A stretch of DNA of 42,767 bases, from positions 1-42,767 of the forward strand of contig JAFGJE010000083.1 of NCBI GenBank assembly GCA_016929245.1, read 5' to 3'. Below the pieces are notes generated by a model that worked only from the letters and a program-made list of their open reading frames with translations, had not been told where the DNA came from and did not search any database. Positions 16,514-24,854 of the stretch are shown one piece after another. The position numbers were made by a program, and so were the translations under genes. Numbering within the stretch: the first letter of the stretch is position 1; each line of letters opens with the position of its first letter. The DNA is from Phycisphaerae bacterium. GTDB lineage: Bacteria > Planctomycetota > Phycisphaerae > SM23-33.

Positions 16514-17137
16514 TTACCGGCTGCAGAACTCGACGATCAGGTTTTCTTCCACGGGAATCATCACGTCGTCCCGCGTCGGAAGCGCGACGACTTCACCGAG
16601 CAGTTGGGACATGTCCAGCGTCAACCAATTCTGCAGGCGCGGTTCGCCGAGTTCTTCCAGGCGGGCGCGAATGAGCTTTTGCGACTTGTCCGAGGCTTTC
16701 ACGGAAACCTTGTCGCCCACGGAGACCAGGTAGCTGGCGACGTTCACCCGCCGTCCGTTGACGTGGATATGCCCGTGGGCGACCGTCTGTCGCGCCGCGG
16801 GGCGCGACGGCGCCATGCCCAGCTTGTACACCACGTTATCCAACCGTCGTTCCAGCAGGCTCAGCAGCACCGCGCCGGTGTTGCCCTTCGTGTTGTGCGC
16901 CTTGCGGAACAGGTTCGTGAACTGCTTGTCGCGGATTCCGTAATATCGTTTGACCTTCTGCGTCTCGCGGAGGCGCAGACCGTAGTCGCTGACGCGCCCG
17001 CGACGCCAGTTGTGCATCCCCGGAGGGGTCTGCATGCGACGCTCGGACTTCCCGCTCAACGAGCGGGCGCCCTTGAGCATCAGGTTCACGCCTTCACGGC
17101 GACTCAAACGGTCGGTTGGGCCTGTATATCGTCCCAT
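16514..17137 (-). CDS. rpsD: 30S ribosomal protein S4
   Basis: 207 residues, full length. It begins MGRYTGPTDRLSRREGVNLMLKG. The cysteines that form the zinc cluster in C+ versions of S4 are absent, so this is the zinc-independent form. The S4 RNA-binding domain is present (LERRLDNVVYKLG, ARQTVAHGHIHVNGRRVN). S4 is a primary 16S rRNA binder and, in other bacteria, the translational repressor of the alpha operon; no such control site can be shown here. It lies 24 bp after rpsK. Confidence 0.98.
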   Translation of the reverse strand: MGRYTGPTDRLSRREGVNLMLKGARSLSGKSERRMQTPPGMHNWRRGRVSDYGLRLRETQKVKRYYGIRDKQFTNLFRKAHNTKGNTGAVLLSLLERRLDNVVYKLGMAPSRPAARQTVAHGHIHVNGRRVNVASYLVSVGDKVSVKASDKSQKLIRARLEELGEPRLQNWLTLDMSQLLGEVVALPTRDDVMIPVEENLIVEFCSR

Positions 17138-17161
17138 CGATTCTTCGCTCCTTGCGCGTCG

Positions 17162-17548
17162 CTAGACGCGTCGTTTTTTCCTCGGCCGGCATCCGTTGTG
17201 CGGAATCGGCGTGATGTCTTCAATGGACAGAACCTTCAGACCGGCCGCCTGCAGGGCGGAAACCGCCTGCTCGCGTCCGCTTCCGGGACCCTTGACCTTC
17301 ACCTCGACCTCGATCAGGCCCAGCTTGCGCGCCTTGCGGGCGGCGGACTCGGCGGCCCGGCCGGCGGCGAACGGCGTGCTCTTTCGGGATCCCTTGAATC
17401 CGCCGACCGAACCGGACGACTCGCTGCACAACACGTCGCCGTTGGGGTCGGTGATCGTGATCCGCGTGTTGTTGAACGTCGCGCGAACGTGGGCGATGCC
17501 CCGAACCACGTGACGCTTGGCCTTCTTGATTTTGCGTGCCTGTGCCAT
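17162..17548 (-). CDS. rpsK: 30S ribosomal protein S11
   Basis: 128 residues, normal length. Typical blocks: [70 protein letters not shown] and the basic end [13 protein letters not shown]11 forms part of the small-subunit platform beside the E site. It is separated from rpsM by 3 bp and is almost certainly translationally coupled to it. Confidence 0.98.
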   Translation of the reverse strand: MAQARKIKKAKRHVVRGIAHVRATFNNTRITITDPNGDVLCSESSGSVGGFKGSRKSTPFAAGRAAESAARKARKLGLIEVEVKVKGPGSGREQAVSALQAAGLKVLSIEDITPIPHNGCRPRKKRRV

Positions 17549-17551
17549 CGT

Positions 17552-17935
17552 TTATCGCATCTCCTTGACCGACTTCTTCCCGGCGACGGTCTTGCGCGGA
17601 CCCTTGCGGGTGCGGGCGTTGGTTTTCGTGCGCTGCCCCCGCACGGGCAGCCCGCGACGGTGCCGCAACCCCCGGTAGCAGGATATGTCCCGCAGACGGG
17701 TGATGCTCTGCTGAAGCTGCCGGCGAAGCTGACCCTCGATCACGTACTCGCCGGTCAGCATGCCCGCGATCTGCGAAAGCTGGTCTTCCGTCAGGTCCTT
17801 CGCCCGAACGCTGTCGGCGATCTCCAGACGCGCACAAATCTCCCGGGCGGACTTCGGCCCGATTCCGTGGATGTATCGCAACGCGATCCACGCCGGTTTG
17901 TCATTCGGAATATCTACACCTGCCACACGAGGCAT
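17552..17935 (-). CDS. rpsM: 30S ribosomal protein S13
   Basis: 127 residues. Signatures: MPRVAGVDIPNDKPAWIALRYIHGIG, YRGLRHRRGLPVRGQRTKTNARTRKGPRKTV. S13 sits in the head of the 30S subunit and contacts the P-site tRNA and the bridge to L5. Length and both ends are normal. It follows rpmJ by 19 bp, the usual order in the spc/alpha junction. Confidence 0.98.
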   Translation of the reverse strand: MPRVAGVDIPNDKPAWIALRYIHGIGPKSAREICARLEIADSVRAKDLTEDQLSQIAGMLTGEYVIEGQLRRQLQQSITRLRDISCYRGLRHRRGLPVRGQRTKTNARTRKGPRKTVAGKKSVKEMR

Positions 17936-17954
17936 TGGTCTCTCCTTGGGACGT

Positions 17955-18068
17955 TTAGCCCTGTCGCTGTTTATGTTTCGGATTCGTGCAGATCACCCGC
18001 ACCACGCCCTTGCGGCGAATGATCCGACAATGTTCGCATATCTGTTTGACCGAACTTCGTACTTTCAT
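17955..18068 (-). CDS. rpmJ: 50S ribosomal protein L36 (zinc form)
   Basis: A 37-codon gene found by direct translation: [20 protein letters not shown] and onward to KHKQRQG. The four zinc ligands of the C+ type are present (Cys11, Cys14, Cys27, His32). L36 binds 23S rRNA late in large-subunit assembly. It lies between map and rpsM as usual, but the infA gene that commonly precedes it is missing; the 101 bp upstream carry a short repeat instead. Confidence 0.96.
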   Translation of the reverse strand: MKVRSSVKQICEHCRIIRRKGVVRVICTNPKHKQRQG

Positions 18069-18143
18069 AATGGCACCTTGTATCTGGTATCCGGTGATCC
18101 GTGGTCTGAAGTCAGTTGTCCGTAGCCCGGATTTCTCTTACCT

Positions 18144-18164
18144 GACCACCGACCACCGACTACC
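18144..18164 (+). repeat. Three 7-bp repeats (GACCACC-type) in the map-rpmJ gap
   Basis: GACCACC, GACCACC and GACTACC follow each other directly, with related AGTCAGTTGTCC sequence about 35 bp to the left. The tract fills the spot where infA is usually found. Such 7-bp-period tracts recur in intergenic DNA of many bacteria; how common it is in this genome cannot be seen here. Confidence 0.7.
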
Positions 18165-18169
18165 GGTTA

Positions 18170-18946
18170 TTAACCTGTCAACACCCGCACGCCGTTGTCG
18201 ATCACCGCCAGCGTGTGCTCCCAGTGGGCGGAACACTTCCCGTCGGCGGTCACGATCGTCCATCCGTCGCCCAGCACCCGCACGCCCTTGGCGCCGAGGT
18301 TGACCATCGGTTCGACCGCGATCACCAGGCCGGGCTTCAACACGATGTCCCGCCGGCGCAACTCCGCCGAAACGAAGTTCGGCACCTTCGGGTCCTCGTG
18401 CATCTCGCGCCCGATCCCGTGCCCGACGAACTCCTCGACGACCGAAAAGCCCCGGCTGCGGGCGTAATCCTGCATCGACCGCGCGATGCTCGACCATTTC
18501 TCGCCCGGGCGCATCCGTTCGACCGCCAGATCGAGACAATGCTTCGTCGCCTCGACCAGGTTTCGCGCGTCCCGCGGGACGGTTCCCACGCAATACGTCC
18601 GGGCCGCGTCGGCGCACCAACCGTTCAGTTGCACACCGAAATCCACGCTCACGATATCGCCGTCTTCCAGCACGCGACGCGGCGAGGGAATTCCGTGCAC
18701 GACCTCTTCGTTGATCGACGCGCAAATGTTTCCGGGGAACGGATCGGCCTTTCCGCGCCCGGGGACGCCCTTAAACAGGCAGTCCGCCCCGCGCGCGGTG
18801 CAGATTCGCTCCGCTTCGACGTCCAGTTCTTCCGTTGTAACTCCGACGGCGACCATCTCGCCCAGCCGGTCCAGCACCTCGCGGACGATCTGTCCGGCCC
18901 GGTACATTTTTTCGACCTGCTCGTTTTTTTTCAGATGGATCGCCAC
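18170..18946 (-). CDS. map: Methionine aminopeptidase, type I
   Basis: About 258 residues from GTG 18946 (VAIHLKKNEQVEKMYRAG), which aligns with the usual MAP start. An in-frame GTG at 18964 would add six residues and overlap adk by 8 bp, so the start is not settled. The enzyme removes the initiator Met from new proteins. The five metal ligands are all in place: Asp in SVDFG, Asp in CADAARTY, His in GHGIGREMHE, Glu in AVEPM, Glu in WEHTLAV. FPGNICASINEEVVHGIP is also typical. There is no N-terminal zinc-finger extension. Placed between adk and rpmJ as in many spc operons. Confidence 0.96.
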   Translation of the reverse strand: MAIHLKKNEQVEKMYRAGQIVREVLDRLGEMVAVGVTTEELDVEAERICTARGADCLFKGVPGRGKADPFPGNICASINEEVVHGIPSPRRVLEDGDIVSVDFGVQLNGWCADAARTYCVGTVPRDARNLVEATKHCLDLAVERMRPGEKWSSIARSMQDYARSRGFSVVEEFVGHGIGREMHEDPKVPNFVSAELRRRDIVLKPGLVIAVEPMVNLGAKGVRVLGDGWTIVTADGKCSAHWEHTLAVIDNGVRVLTG

Positions 18947-18956
18947 CGAATCCGCC

Positions 18957-19613
18957 CTAGCCACCCAGCGAACGCAATGCTTCGACCATATCGGCCGTCA
19001 CCGCATCGGGCGATTGACTTCCATTCACCTCGATCACCTTCGCGCCGCTCCCGCGGTAGTAGGCGATCACCGGTTCCGTTTGTTTCTTGTAGGCCGCCAG
19101 ACGCTCGCGAACCACGTCCTCGCGGTCGTCGTCGCGCTGCGTCAGCGGTCCGTCGCAGGCGTCGCAAACGTCGCCTTTTCCCGACGGCATGAATTTCACG
19201 TGGAAACCCTTACCGCACGATCCGCAGGCTCGCCGGCCTGTGATCCGCCCGACGATCTCGTCATCGTCGGCGGTGATCACCACCACCGCGTCCAGCGGGG
19301 TTCCGTTTTCCTTCAGCGTCGTATCCAGCGCCTCGGCCTGGGCGACCGTCCGCGGGAAACCGTCCAGCATCAAACCCGCCGACTCGTCGACGGCCGCGAT
19401 CGCCCCGGCCATCATCTCCACGACGATCTCGTCGGGCACCAGCGCGCCGGAGGCCATGATGTCCGACAGCTTCCTGCCCAGCTCGGATCCGGAAGCCTTC
19501 TCGGCCCGGAAAATGTCGCCGCTGGACAGATGCTTCATGCCGAACGTCTCGACCAGCCTGGCGGCCTGCGTTCCTTTTCCCGCGCCCGGAGGTCCCATTA
19601 ACACGATCCGCAT
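18957..19613 (-). CDS. adk: Adenylate kinase with zinc-type LID
   Basis: 218 residues, the long-form length. P-loop GPPGAGKGT at residues 7-15, NMP-binding region with SSGDIFR, GFPRTVAQAEALD, and a LID region carrying two CxxC pairs (CGSCGKG and CDACDG), the pattern that binds structural zinc. Reaction: ATP + AMP to 2 ADP in the cytoplasm. Its ATG overlaps the secY stop (ATGA), indicating coupled translation. Its own stop lies 10 bp before the preferred map start. Confidence 0.97.
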   Translation of the reverse strand: MRIVLMGPPGAGKGTQAARLVETFGMKHLSSGDIFRAEKASGSELGRKLSDIMASGALVPDEIVVEMMAGAIAAVDESAGLMLDGFPRTVAQAEALDTTLKENGTPLDAVVVITADDDEIVGRITGRRACGSCGKGFHVKFMPSGKGDVCDACDGPLTQRDDDREDVVRERLAAYKKQTEPVIAYYRGSGAKVIEVNGSQSPDAVTADMVEALRSLGG

Positions 19614-21358
19614 CAGGCATACGCTCCCTTGATTCGACTGCTGCCGCCCAGGAAGCCGCCGTAATTCCGCATGACCAGATTCGCCTCGATCCGCTGCACC
19701 AGGTCCAGCGTCACCGAAACCATAATCAGCAGACCGGTCCCGCCCAGGAACGCCGAAATTTCAAACGGGATGTCCATCTTGGTAGCCACCACCGTCGGAA
19801 GGACGGCGATGACCGCCAGAAACGCCGCGCCGCAATACGTGATCCGCTCCATCACGCGCTCCAGGTAGTCCGCCGTCCGCTTGCCCGGACGCAAACCCGG
19901 AATAAAGTGACCCATATCCCGCAACTGGTCGGCCATGTCCTTCGGCCGAAAGTTCACCGTCGTCCAGAAATACGCGAAGAAGAAGATCAACCCGATGTAG
20001 AACAGCGTGTGCATGTACGAACCGTTGGAGAACATCCACTCCAGGGTTCGCGTGAATTCGTTGGGCCAGCGGCTGATCGCCCAGCGGGTCAGCACGCCCG
20101 GGAAGATCATCAGCGACGAGGCGAAAATGATCGGCATCACGCCGCCGTGGTTGACCCGCAGGGGCATGTAATGGCGCTGCCCGCCGTAGGTGCGTCGCCC
20201 GCGCGTCTGCTTGGCCTGCTGGATCGGAATGCGCCGCTGTCCCTGGGTGATCAGGATCGCGCCGGCGACCACGAACACGAACGACGCGGCGAGAAAGAGA
20301 ATCTTCTCCATCCCGATCCCGCCGGCCGAGGCGGTCAGGGAAAACGACGCCTTGCTCGCCAGTTCCTGAATCGCCACGGGCAGACGAACCACGATCCCGG
20401 CCATGATCAACAGGCTGATGCCGTTTCCGATACCGTATTCGTCGATCTGCTCGCCCAGCCACATCAGGAAAATCGTCCCGGCCGTCAGACCGATCACACC
20501 GCACAGGAACACCATCGTCGAACCGGCGTATTCGGGATACACCAGCGACATCCCGCCGGGCAGACGATTCGGCGACATCATGTACCGCATCCAGAAAATC
20601 GCCTGCACGAGGCACAACCCCACCGTCGCGTAACGGGTGTATTCCTGAATCTTCTTATGCCCCGCCGGGCCTTCCTTCTGCAACCGCTCCAGCGCGGGAA
20701 CCACGTTGACCAGCAGCGTGAAGATAATCGACGCGGAAATGTAGGGCATGATCCCCAGACCGAACAGGCTGCTCTGCTGCAGACTGCCGCCCGTGAACAT
20801 GCTGAAATACGCCATCGCCTCGCCGAAGATACCCCGCTGCTGCGACTGGGCCAGTTCCGTCAGGGCGTCCTGGTTGACTCCGACCAAGGGCACGTGGAAC
20901 CCGATGCGGTAAATCGCCAGCAGCGCCATCGTGAAGACGATCTTCCCGATCAATTCCGGCACGGAGAAAATATTCTCCAGCACGCGGCGGACGTTGGACT
21001 TCGTCCAGAGGGCGTAATAATAGATCGCCAGGATCAGCAGCGCCCCGACGAGGCTGGAAATCGCGCCGGCCAGTCCCTCGTTCCCGCCGGCGGCCTGGAT
21101 CGCCGTGAGGTGCTCCACGCCCCGCCCGGCCATCCGGATCACCAGCGCCGCGACGATCGATCCGGTCATCCAGCGGAAGAGGTCGAACGCGGAGAGTTGC
21201 TTCGTCAGCAGATACGCGCCGCCCAGCAGCAGCGGAACCACCCACAGCGTTTCCCAGCGCAACACCGAACCGGTGGACCGCACGCCTTTCACGCCCAGCC
21301 ACACACCGGCCGTCGCCAGCAACAGTCCCGCGATCCATTTTGTTATCCGGTAACCCAC
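19613..21358 (-). CDS. secY: Protein translocase subunit SecY with extra N-terminal membrane domain
   Basis: 581 residues against about 430-450 for most bacterial SecY. The canonical protein begins near residue 124 (LENIFSVPELIGKIVFTMALLAIYRIG) and continues with FTGGSLQQSSLFGLGIMPYISASII, YGIGNGISLLI, QAKQTRGRRTYGG and LRPGKRTADYLERVM. The first 123 residues add about four hydrophobic segments (roughly 8-26, 36-52, 60-77, 95-118). The GTG start at 21358 is supported by AAGGAA 8 bp upstream; no other good start lies before the canonical part. SecY is the pore of the Sec translocon. The added domain's role is unknown. Between rplO and adk, as expected. Confidence 0.96.
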   Translation of the reverse strand: MGYRITKWIAGLLLATAGVWLGVKGVRSTGSVLRWETLWVVPLLLGGAYLLTKQLSAFDLFRWMTGSIVAALVIRMAGRGVEHLTAIQAAGGNEGLAGAISSLVGALLILAIYYYALWTKSNVRRVLENIFSVPELIGKIVFTMALLAIYRIGFHVPLVGVNQDALTELAQSQQRGIFGEAMAYFSMFTGGSLQQSSLFGLGIMPYISASIIFTLLVNVVPALERLQKEGPAGHKKIQEYTRYATVGLCLVQAIFWMRYMMSPNRLPGGMSLVYPEYAGSTMVFLCGVIGLTAGTIFLMWLGEQIDEYGIGNGISLLIMAGIVVRLPVAIQELASKASFSLTASAGGIGMEKILFLAASFVFVVAGAILITQGQRRIPIQQAKQTRGRRTYGGQRHYMPLRVNHGGVMPIIFASSLMIFPGVLTRWAISRWPNEFTRTLEWMFSNGSYMHTLFYIGLIFFFAYFWTTVNFRPKDMADQLRDMGHFIPGLRPGKRTADYLERVMERITYCGAAFLAVIAVLPTVVATKMDIPFEISAFLGGTGLLIMVSVTLDLVQRIEANLVMRNYGGFLGGSSRIKGAYA

Positions 21359-21411
21359 GTTCCGTTTCCTTACTTCGTGATTAGGAACCCACGTTCGTCA
21401 AATACGTTCGA

Positions 21412-21930
21412 TTACGACTCCTCGGAAGAACCTTCGGCCGCCCGGGCGGATTTCTGTTTGTTCCGGGGTTTGGGCGCCTTGACGGGAATCTCCTCCGCCA
21501 CGCCGCCGGCGGCGACGATTCGCTCGGAGGCCTTGGCGGAAAATTTGTTCGCCACGACCGTGAGCTTCTTTTTCAACTCGCCGTCGCCGAGGATTTTCAC
21601 CGGTTTGGCGGGGTCGTCGATCAGCCCGGCCTGCCGGAGCGTTTCGGCGGCGACGCGGGCGCCGTCGTCGAAGGCTTCCTCCAGGTCCGCGAGGTTCACG
21701 ATCTGGTATTCCTTGCGGAAGTTGGCGTTGTTGAACCCGCGCTTGGGAATGCGGGACAGCATGGGGCTCTGTCCGCCTTCGTACCCGGCCCGGCATTTCG
21801 CGCCGGCGCGGGCGCCGTAGCCCTTGTGTCCCCGGCCTGAGGTTTTCCCGTGCCCCGAGCCCGTTCCGCGACCGATGCGTTTGCGTCGCTTGTACTTGCC
21901 CGCCGCCGAAAGTATGTCGTCCAACTTCAT
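21412..21930 (-). CDS. rplO: 50S ribosomal protein L15
   Basis: 172 residues. N-terminus: Gly/Arg/Lys-rich rRNA-binding part (KRRKRIGRGTGSGHGKTSGRGHKG, GFEGGQ-like GYEGGQSPMLSRIPKRGF). C-terminus: KVTV-type core (VKILGDGELKKKLTVVANKFSAKASERI) plus a charged tail of about 25 residues. Usual length is 145-150, so it is slightly extended. It lies 76 bp after rpsE with no rpmD (L30) between them. Confidence 0.97.
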   Translation of the reverse strand: MKLDDILSAAGKYKRRKRIGRGTGSGHGKTSGRGHKGYGARAGAKCRAGYEGGQSPMLSRIPKRGFNNANFRKEYQIVNLADLEEAFDDGARVAAETLRQAGLIDDPAKPVKILGDGELKKKLTVVANKFSAKASERIVAAGGVAEEIPVKAPKPRNKQKSARAAEGSSEES

Positions 21931-22006
21931 ATTCGTCTCGCTCCTCGCCTTCCTTCGTCACGCGCGAATCGGGCGAAGCTGTTTTCCATTCGTGTTTCGT
22001 TCGAGG

Positions 22007-22525
22007 CTACGATACCTTCACCCCGCGCAGGGTTTCGACCGTCTGGGTCGTCCGCAGCTTCTTCAGCGCCCGCATGCCCGCCTTCAGCAGGTTCTTCGGA
22101 CTGGTGGATCCGTAGGCCTTCGTCAGCAGATCATGCACGCCCGCCAGCTCGAACAGGGGGCGAATCTTCTTGCCCGCGATCACGCCCGTTCCTTCCGAGG
22201 CGGGGACCAGGACCACCTGGCTGGCGCCGCTGCGCCCGACGACTTCGTGCGGAATGCTGCTTCCGCGCATCGGAACGCGGATCAGGTTCTTCATCGCGTC
22301 GGATTTGCCTTTTTCCACGGCGTTGGGCACTTCGTTGGCCTTTCCGTACCCGATACCGACCTGCCCGTTGCGGTCGCCCACGACCACCAGCGCGGCGAAG
22401 CTGAAACGGCGCCCGCCCTTGACCACCTTCGCGCAACGGTAGATCTGGACGACGCTGTCTTCCATTCCGCCTTCGTCTTCGTAGCTTTCGTTTCTTCGTG
22501 CGTCTTGTCGTTTTTGGAACGCCAC
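22007..22525 (-). CDS. rpsE: 30S ribosomal protein S5
   Basis: 172 residues, GTG start at 22525 with AAGGAG 8 bp upstream. Signatures: VVQIYRCAKVVKGGRRFSFAALVVVGD, VGIGYGKANEVPNAVEKGKSDAMKNLI, GTGVIAGKKIRPLFELAGVHDLLTKAYGSTSPKNLLKA. S5 lies at the mRNA entry side of the 30S subunit and affects decoding accuracy. Length and arrangement are normal. It lies 49 bp after rplR. Confidence 0.98.
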   Translation of the reverse strand: MAFQKRQDARRNESYEDEGGMEDSVVQIYRCAKVVKGGRRFSFAALVVVGDRNGQVGIGYGKANEVPNAVEKGKSDAMKNLIRVPMRGSSIPHEVVGRSGASQVVLVPASEGTGVIAGKKIRPLFELAGVHDLLTKAYGSTSPKNLLKAGMRALKKLRTTQTVETLRGVKVS

Positions 22526-22574
22526 CGGCTGCTCCTTCGTGTATAGCTATCCGCCTGCTATGCTGTTTTGGGGG

Positions 22575-22946
22575 TTAAAATTCCAGCCCGCCCTTGCGCG
22601 CCGCTTCGGCCAGCTCCCGAATGCGCCCGTGGTAGGCGTATCCGTTGCGGTCGAAGACCACCTGCTTGATGCCCTTCTCGACCGCCTTGGCCGCCAGCGC
22701 CTCTCCGACGACCTGCGCCGCGGCGCGATTTCCCGCGCCGGTGGACAGACGCTCGGTGACCCCGGATTCCATCGTGGAGGCCGCCACCAGCGTGCGCCCG
22801 ACTTCGTCGTCGATGATCTGGGCGTACATGTTCTTGTTGCTCCGAAAGACGGTCAGGCGGGGTCGGCTGGGACTGCCCGAGACGGTCTTCCGCACGTGTT
22901 TTTTGCGTCGAACGCGACGCGCTGTATTTCGTAAAATCGGCTTCAT
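22575..22946 (-). CDS. rplR: 50S ribosomal protein L18
   Basis: 123 residues. Blocks [97 protein letters not shown] are diagnostic. L18 binds 5S rRNA together with L5 and anchors it in the central protuberance. Length is normal. Between rplF (39 bp) and rpsE. Confidence 0.98.
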   Translation of the reverse strand: MKPILRNTARRVRRKKHVRKTVSGSPSRPRLTVFRSNKNMYAQIIDDEVGRTLVAASTMESGVTERLSTGAGNRAAAQVVGEALAAKAVEKGIKQVVFDRNGYAYHGRIRELAEAARKGGLEF

Positions 22947-22985
22947 GATTCGGCCCTATAAAAACGTTCCCGGTGTCAACCGCTC

Positions 22986-23558
22986 TTACCCGCCGCCGCC
23001 GGCGAAGGCCTTTCCGACCTTGCGACGGACGTGTTCGTCGGCGTACCGCACGCCCTTGCCCTTGTACGGTTCGGGGGGACGGCAGCGACGACACTTCGCG
23101 GCGAATTCCCCGACCGCCTGCTTGTCCGGACCCTTGACGGTGAACTTCGCCGGGTCGCTGTCACCGCGGGCCTGCGGGGTCTGCACGTCCACGATCACGC
23201 CCGCCGGAACGGAAAGCACTTCGGGATGACTCTTCCCGCAGTTGATCGTGAAGTTCTGTCCCTGCAACTGCACGCCGTATCCCACACCGTAGACTTCCAG
23301 CTTCTTCTGGTATCCCTGGGACACGCCGATGACCATGTTGTTGATCAGGCTGCGCGTCAGGCCGTGCAACGCCCGGTTCTGACGCTCGTCGTTCCGACGG
23401 GTCACGACGACCTGGTCGCCTTCGACCTTCACCGCCACTTCCGGGCGATGCGTGAAGCTCAGCTTGCCCAGCGAACCTTCCACCTGGACGGTCGCGCCGG
23501 AGACGCTGACGTTCACACCGCTCGGGACGGGCACGGGTTTCATTCCAATTCTTGACAT
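22986..23558 (-). CDS. rplF: 50S ribosomal protein L6
   Basis: 190 residues with the two repeated L6 domains: MSRIGMKPVPVPSGVNVSVSG opens the first and HPEVLSVPAGVIVDV the second. The RNA-binding end shows CRPPEPYKGKGVRYADEHVRRKVGKA. L6 contacts the sarcin-ricin loop near the factor-binding site. It carries a few extra C-terminal glycines and several cysteines (NCGKS, CRRCRPP) that are not part of a clear zinc motif. It lies 36 bp after rpsH. Confidence 0.98.
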   Translation of the reverse strand: MSRIGMKPVPVPSGVNVSVSGATVQVEGSLGKLSFTHRPEVAVKVEGDQVVVTRRNDERQNRALHGLTRSLINNMVIGVSQGYQKKLEVYGVGYGVQLQGQNFTINCGKSHPEVLSVPAGVIVDVQTPQARGDSDPAKFTVKGPDKQAVGEFAAKCRRCRPPEPYKGKGVRYADEHVRRKVGKAFAGGGG

Positions 23559-23594
23559 CGTTTCGTCACCTATTCATCCGCGGGGGCGCCAGGC

Positions 23595-23993
23595 CTAGAT
23601 GATTTCGCACAGCACCTCGCCGCCGACCTTTTTCTCGCGACACTGGCGGTCGCTCAACACGCCCAGGCTGGTGGACACCACCGCGATGCCCAGACCGTTG
23701 ATCGGTTTGGGCAGGTCGTCCACGCCGCTGTACACCCGTCGTCCGGGTCGGGAGACGCGCTTCAGTTCGGTCATCACGTCCTGCCCCATCGGGCCGTACT
23801 TCAGGTACACCCGCAGGAGCCCCTGCTTTCCGTCCTCGATACGGGTGTAATCCTCGATATAGCCCTCTTCCTTCAACACGCGACAGGCGCCTTCGCACAC
23901 CTTGGACGCCCGCACGTTGACGGTTTTGTGCCGGGACCGCAACGCGTTGCGGACGCGGGTCAGCATGTCGGCAATCGGATCGGACAAACTCAT
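23595..23993 (-). CDS. rpsH: 30S ribosomal protein S8
   Basis: 132 residues. MSLSDPIADMLTRVRNALRSRHKTVNVRASK at the start and the C-terminal core GLGIAVVSTSLGVLSDRQCREKKVGGEVLCEII identify S8, a primary 16S rRNA binder. In Escherichia coli S8 represses the spc operon by binding its mRNA near rplE; such a site is not visible to me here. A 98-bp gap toward rpsN contains a hairpin (24052-24059 with 24066-24073) without a T-run. Confidence 0.98.
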   Translation of the reverse strand: MSLSDPIADMLTRVRNALRSRHKTVNVRASKVCEGACRVLKEEGYIEDYTRIEDGKQGLLRVYLKYGPMGQDVMTELKRVSRPGRRVYSGVDDLPKPINGLGIAVVSTSLGVLSDRQCREKKVGGEVLCEII

Positions 23994-24091
23994 CGTTCTT
24001 ATTCCTTCATGGGATCGCCCGTCGGACGCCCTCGTCCCGGCGCGATCCGTCCCGCGCGTTCCAACACGCGCGGGGAAAAAGTCTCATCGTG

Positions 24092-24277
24092 TCACCAGCT
24101 GGCCTTTCGCATCCCCGGAATCAGCCCGTTGTTGGCCATGTTCCGCAGGCAGATTCGGCAGATTTTGAACTTCCGATACACGCTGCGAGGCCGGCCGCAA
24201 ATCTGGCAGCGGCGAATGATCCGCGTGGAAAACTTCGGGGTGCGCTTGGCCTTGGCTATGAGTGCTTTTGTCGCCAT
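24092..24277 (-). CDS. rpsN: 30S ribosomal protein S14, zinc type
   Basis: 61 residues, the short zinc-binding form of S14. Two CxxC pairs are present ([22 protein letters not shown]) and the end [13 protein letters not shown] is typical. S14 is a late-assembly protein of the 30S head. Its zinc dependence contrasts with the zinc-free S4 in the same cluster. It lies 21 bp after rplE. Confidence 0.98.
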   Translation of the reverse strand: MATKALIAKAKRTPKFSTRIIRRCQICGRPRSVYRKFKICRICLRNMANNGLIPGMRKASW

Positions 24278-24298
24278 ACGTTTGGTTCCCTGTTGGGG

Positions 24299-24844
24299 TT
24301 AGTTCTCGCTCCGGAAGGGCATGCCCAGCAGCTTCAGCATTTCCCGCGCCTCGGCGTCGGTGCGCGCGGAGGTCTGGATGGCTATGTTCATACCCTGGGT
24401 AAACGTGATCGTCGCCGGGTCGATTTCCGGAAAGACGGACTGCTCGACCAGGCCCATGTTGTAATTGCCCCTTCCGTCGAAACCGGAGGGGTTCAACCCG
24501 CGGAAGTCCTTGACGCGCGGGATCGCCAGCGAAATCAGGCGGTCGAGGAATTCGTACATTCTCTCGCCCCGGAGGGTCACCTTCACGCCCACGGGCATGC
24601 CTTCCCGCAGCTTGAAGTTGCTGACGGACTTGCGGGCGTGGGTCACGACGGCCTTCTGCCCGACGATCTGCGTCAGCTGCTTCGTGGCGGTTTCCAGCTT
24701 GGTCTTGTCCTGGTTGGCGTCGCCGATGCCCATGGACACGACGATCTTTTCCAGCTTCGCCACCGCCATGAGGTTGGCGTGCTTGAACGTCTCCGCCAGG
24801 GCGGGCTTGACTTCCTTGATGTATTTTTCCTGCAAACGAGCCAT
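24299..24844 (-). CDS. rplE: 50S ribosomal protein L5
   Basis: 181 residues. Recognised from NLMAVAKLEKIVVSMGIGDA, KAVVTHARKSVSNFKLREGMPVGVKVTLRG, MYEFLDRLISLAIPRVKDFRGLN, FDGRGNYNMGLVEQSVFPEI and TSARTDAEAREMLKLLGMPF. L5 binds 5S rRNA and forms an intersubunit bridge with S13. Normal length. It lies 10 bp after rplX, so translation is likely coupled. Confidence 0.98.
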   Translation of the reverse strand: MARLQEKYIKEVKPALAETFKHANLMAVAKLEKIVVSMGIGDANQDKTKLETATKQLTQIVGQKAVVTHARKSVSNFKLREGMPVGVKVTLRGERMYEFLDRLISLAIPRVKDFRGLNPSGFDGRGNYNMGLVEQSVFPEIDPATITFTQGMNIAIQTSARTDAEAREMLKLLGMPFRSEN

Positions 24845-24854
24845 GGTGATGGTC

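Noticed and set aside
24052..24073. Terminator between rpsN and rpsH
   Set aside because: An 8-bp GC-rich stem is present but no T-run follows on the minus strand, and the operon clearly continues.
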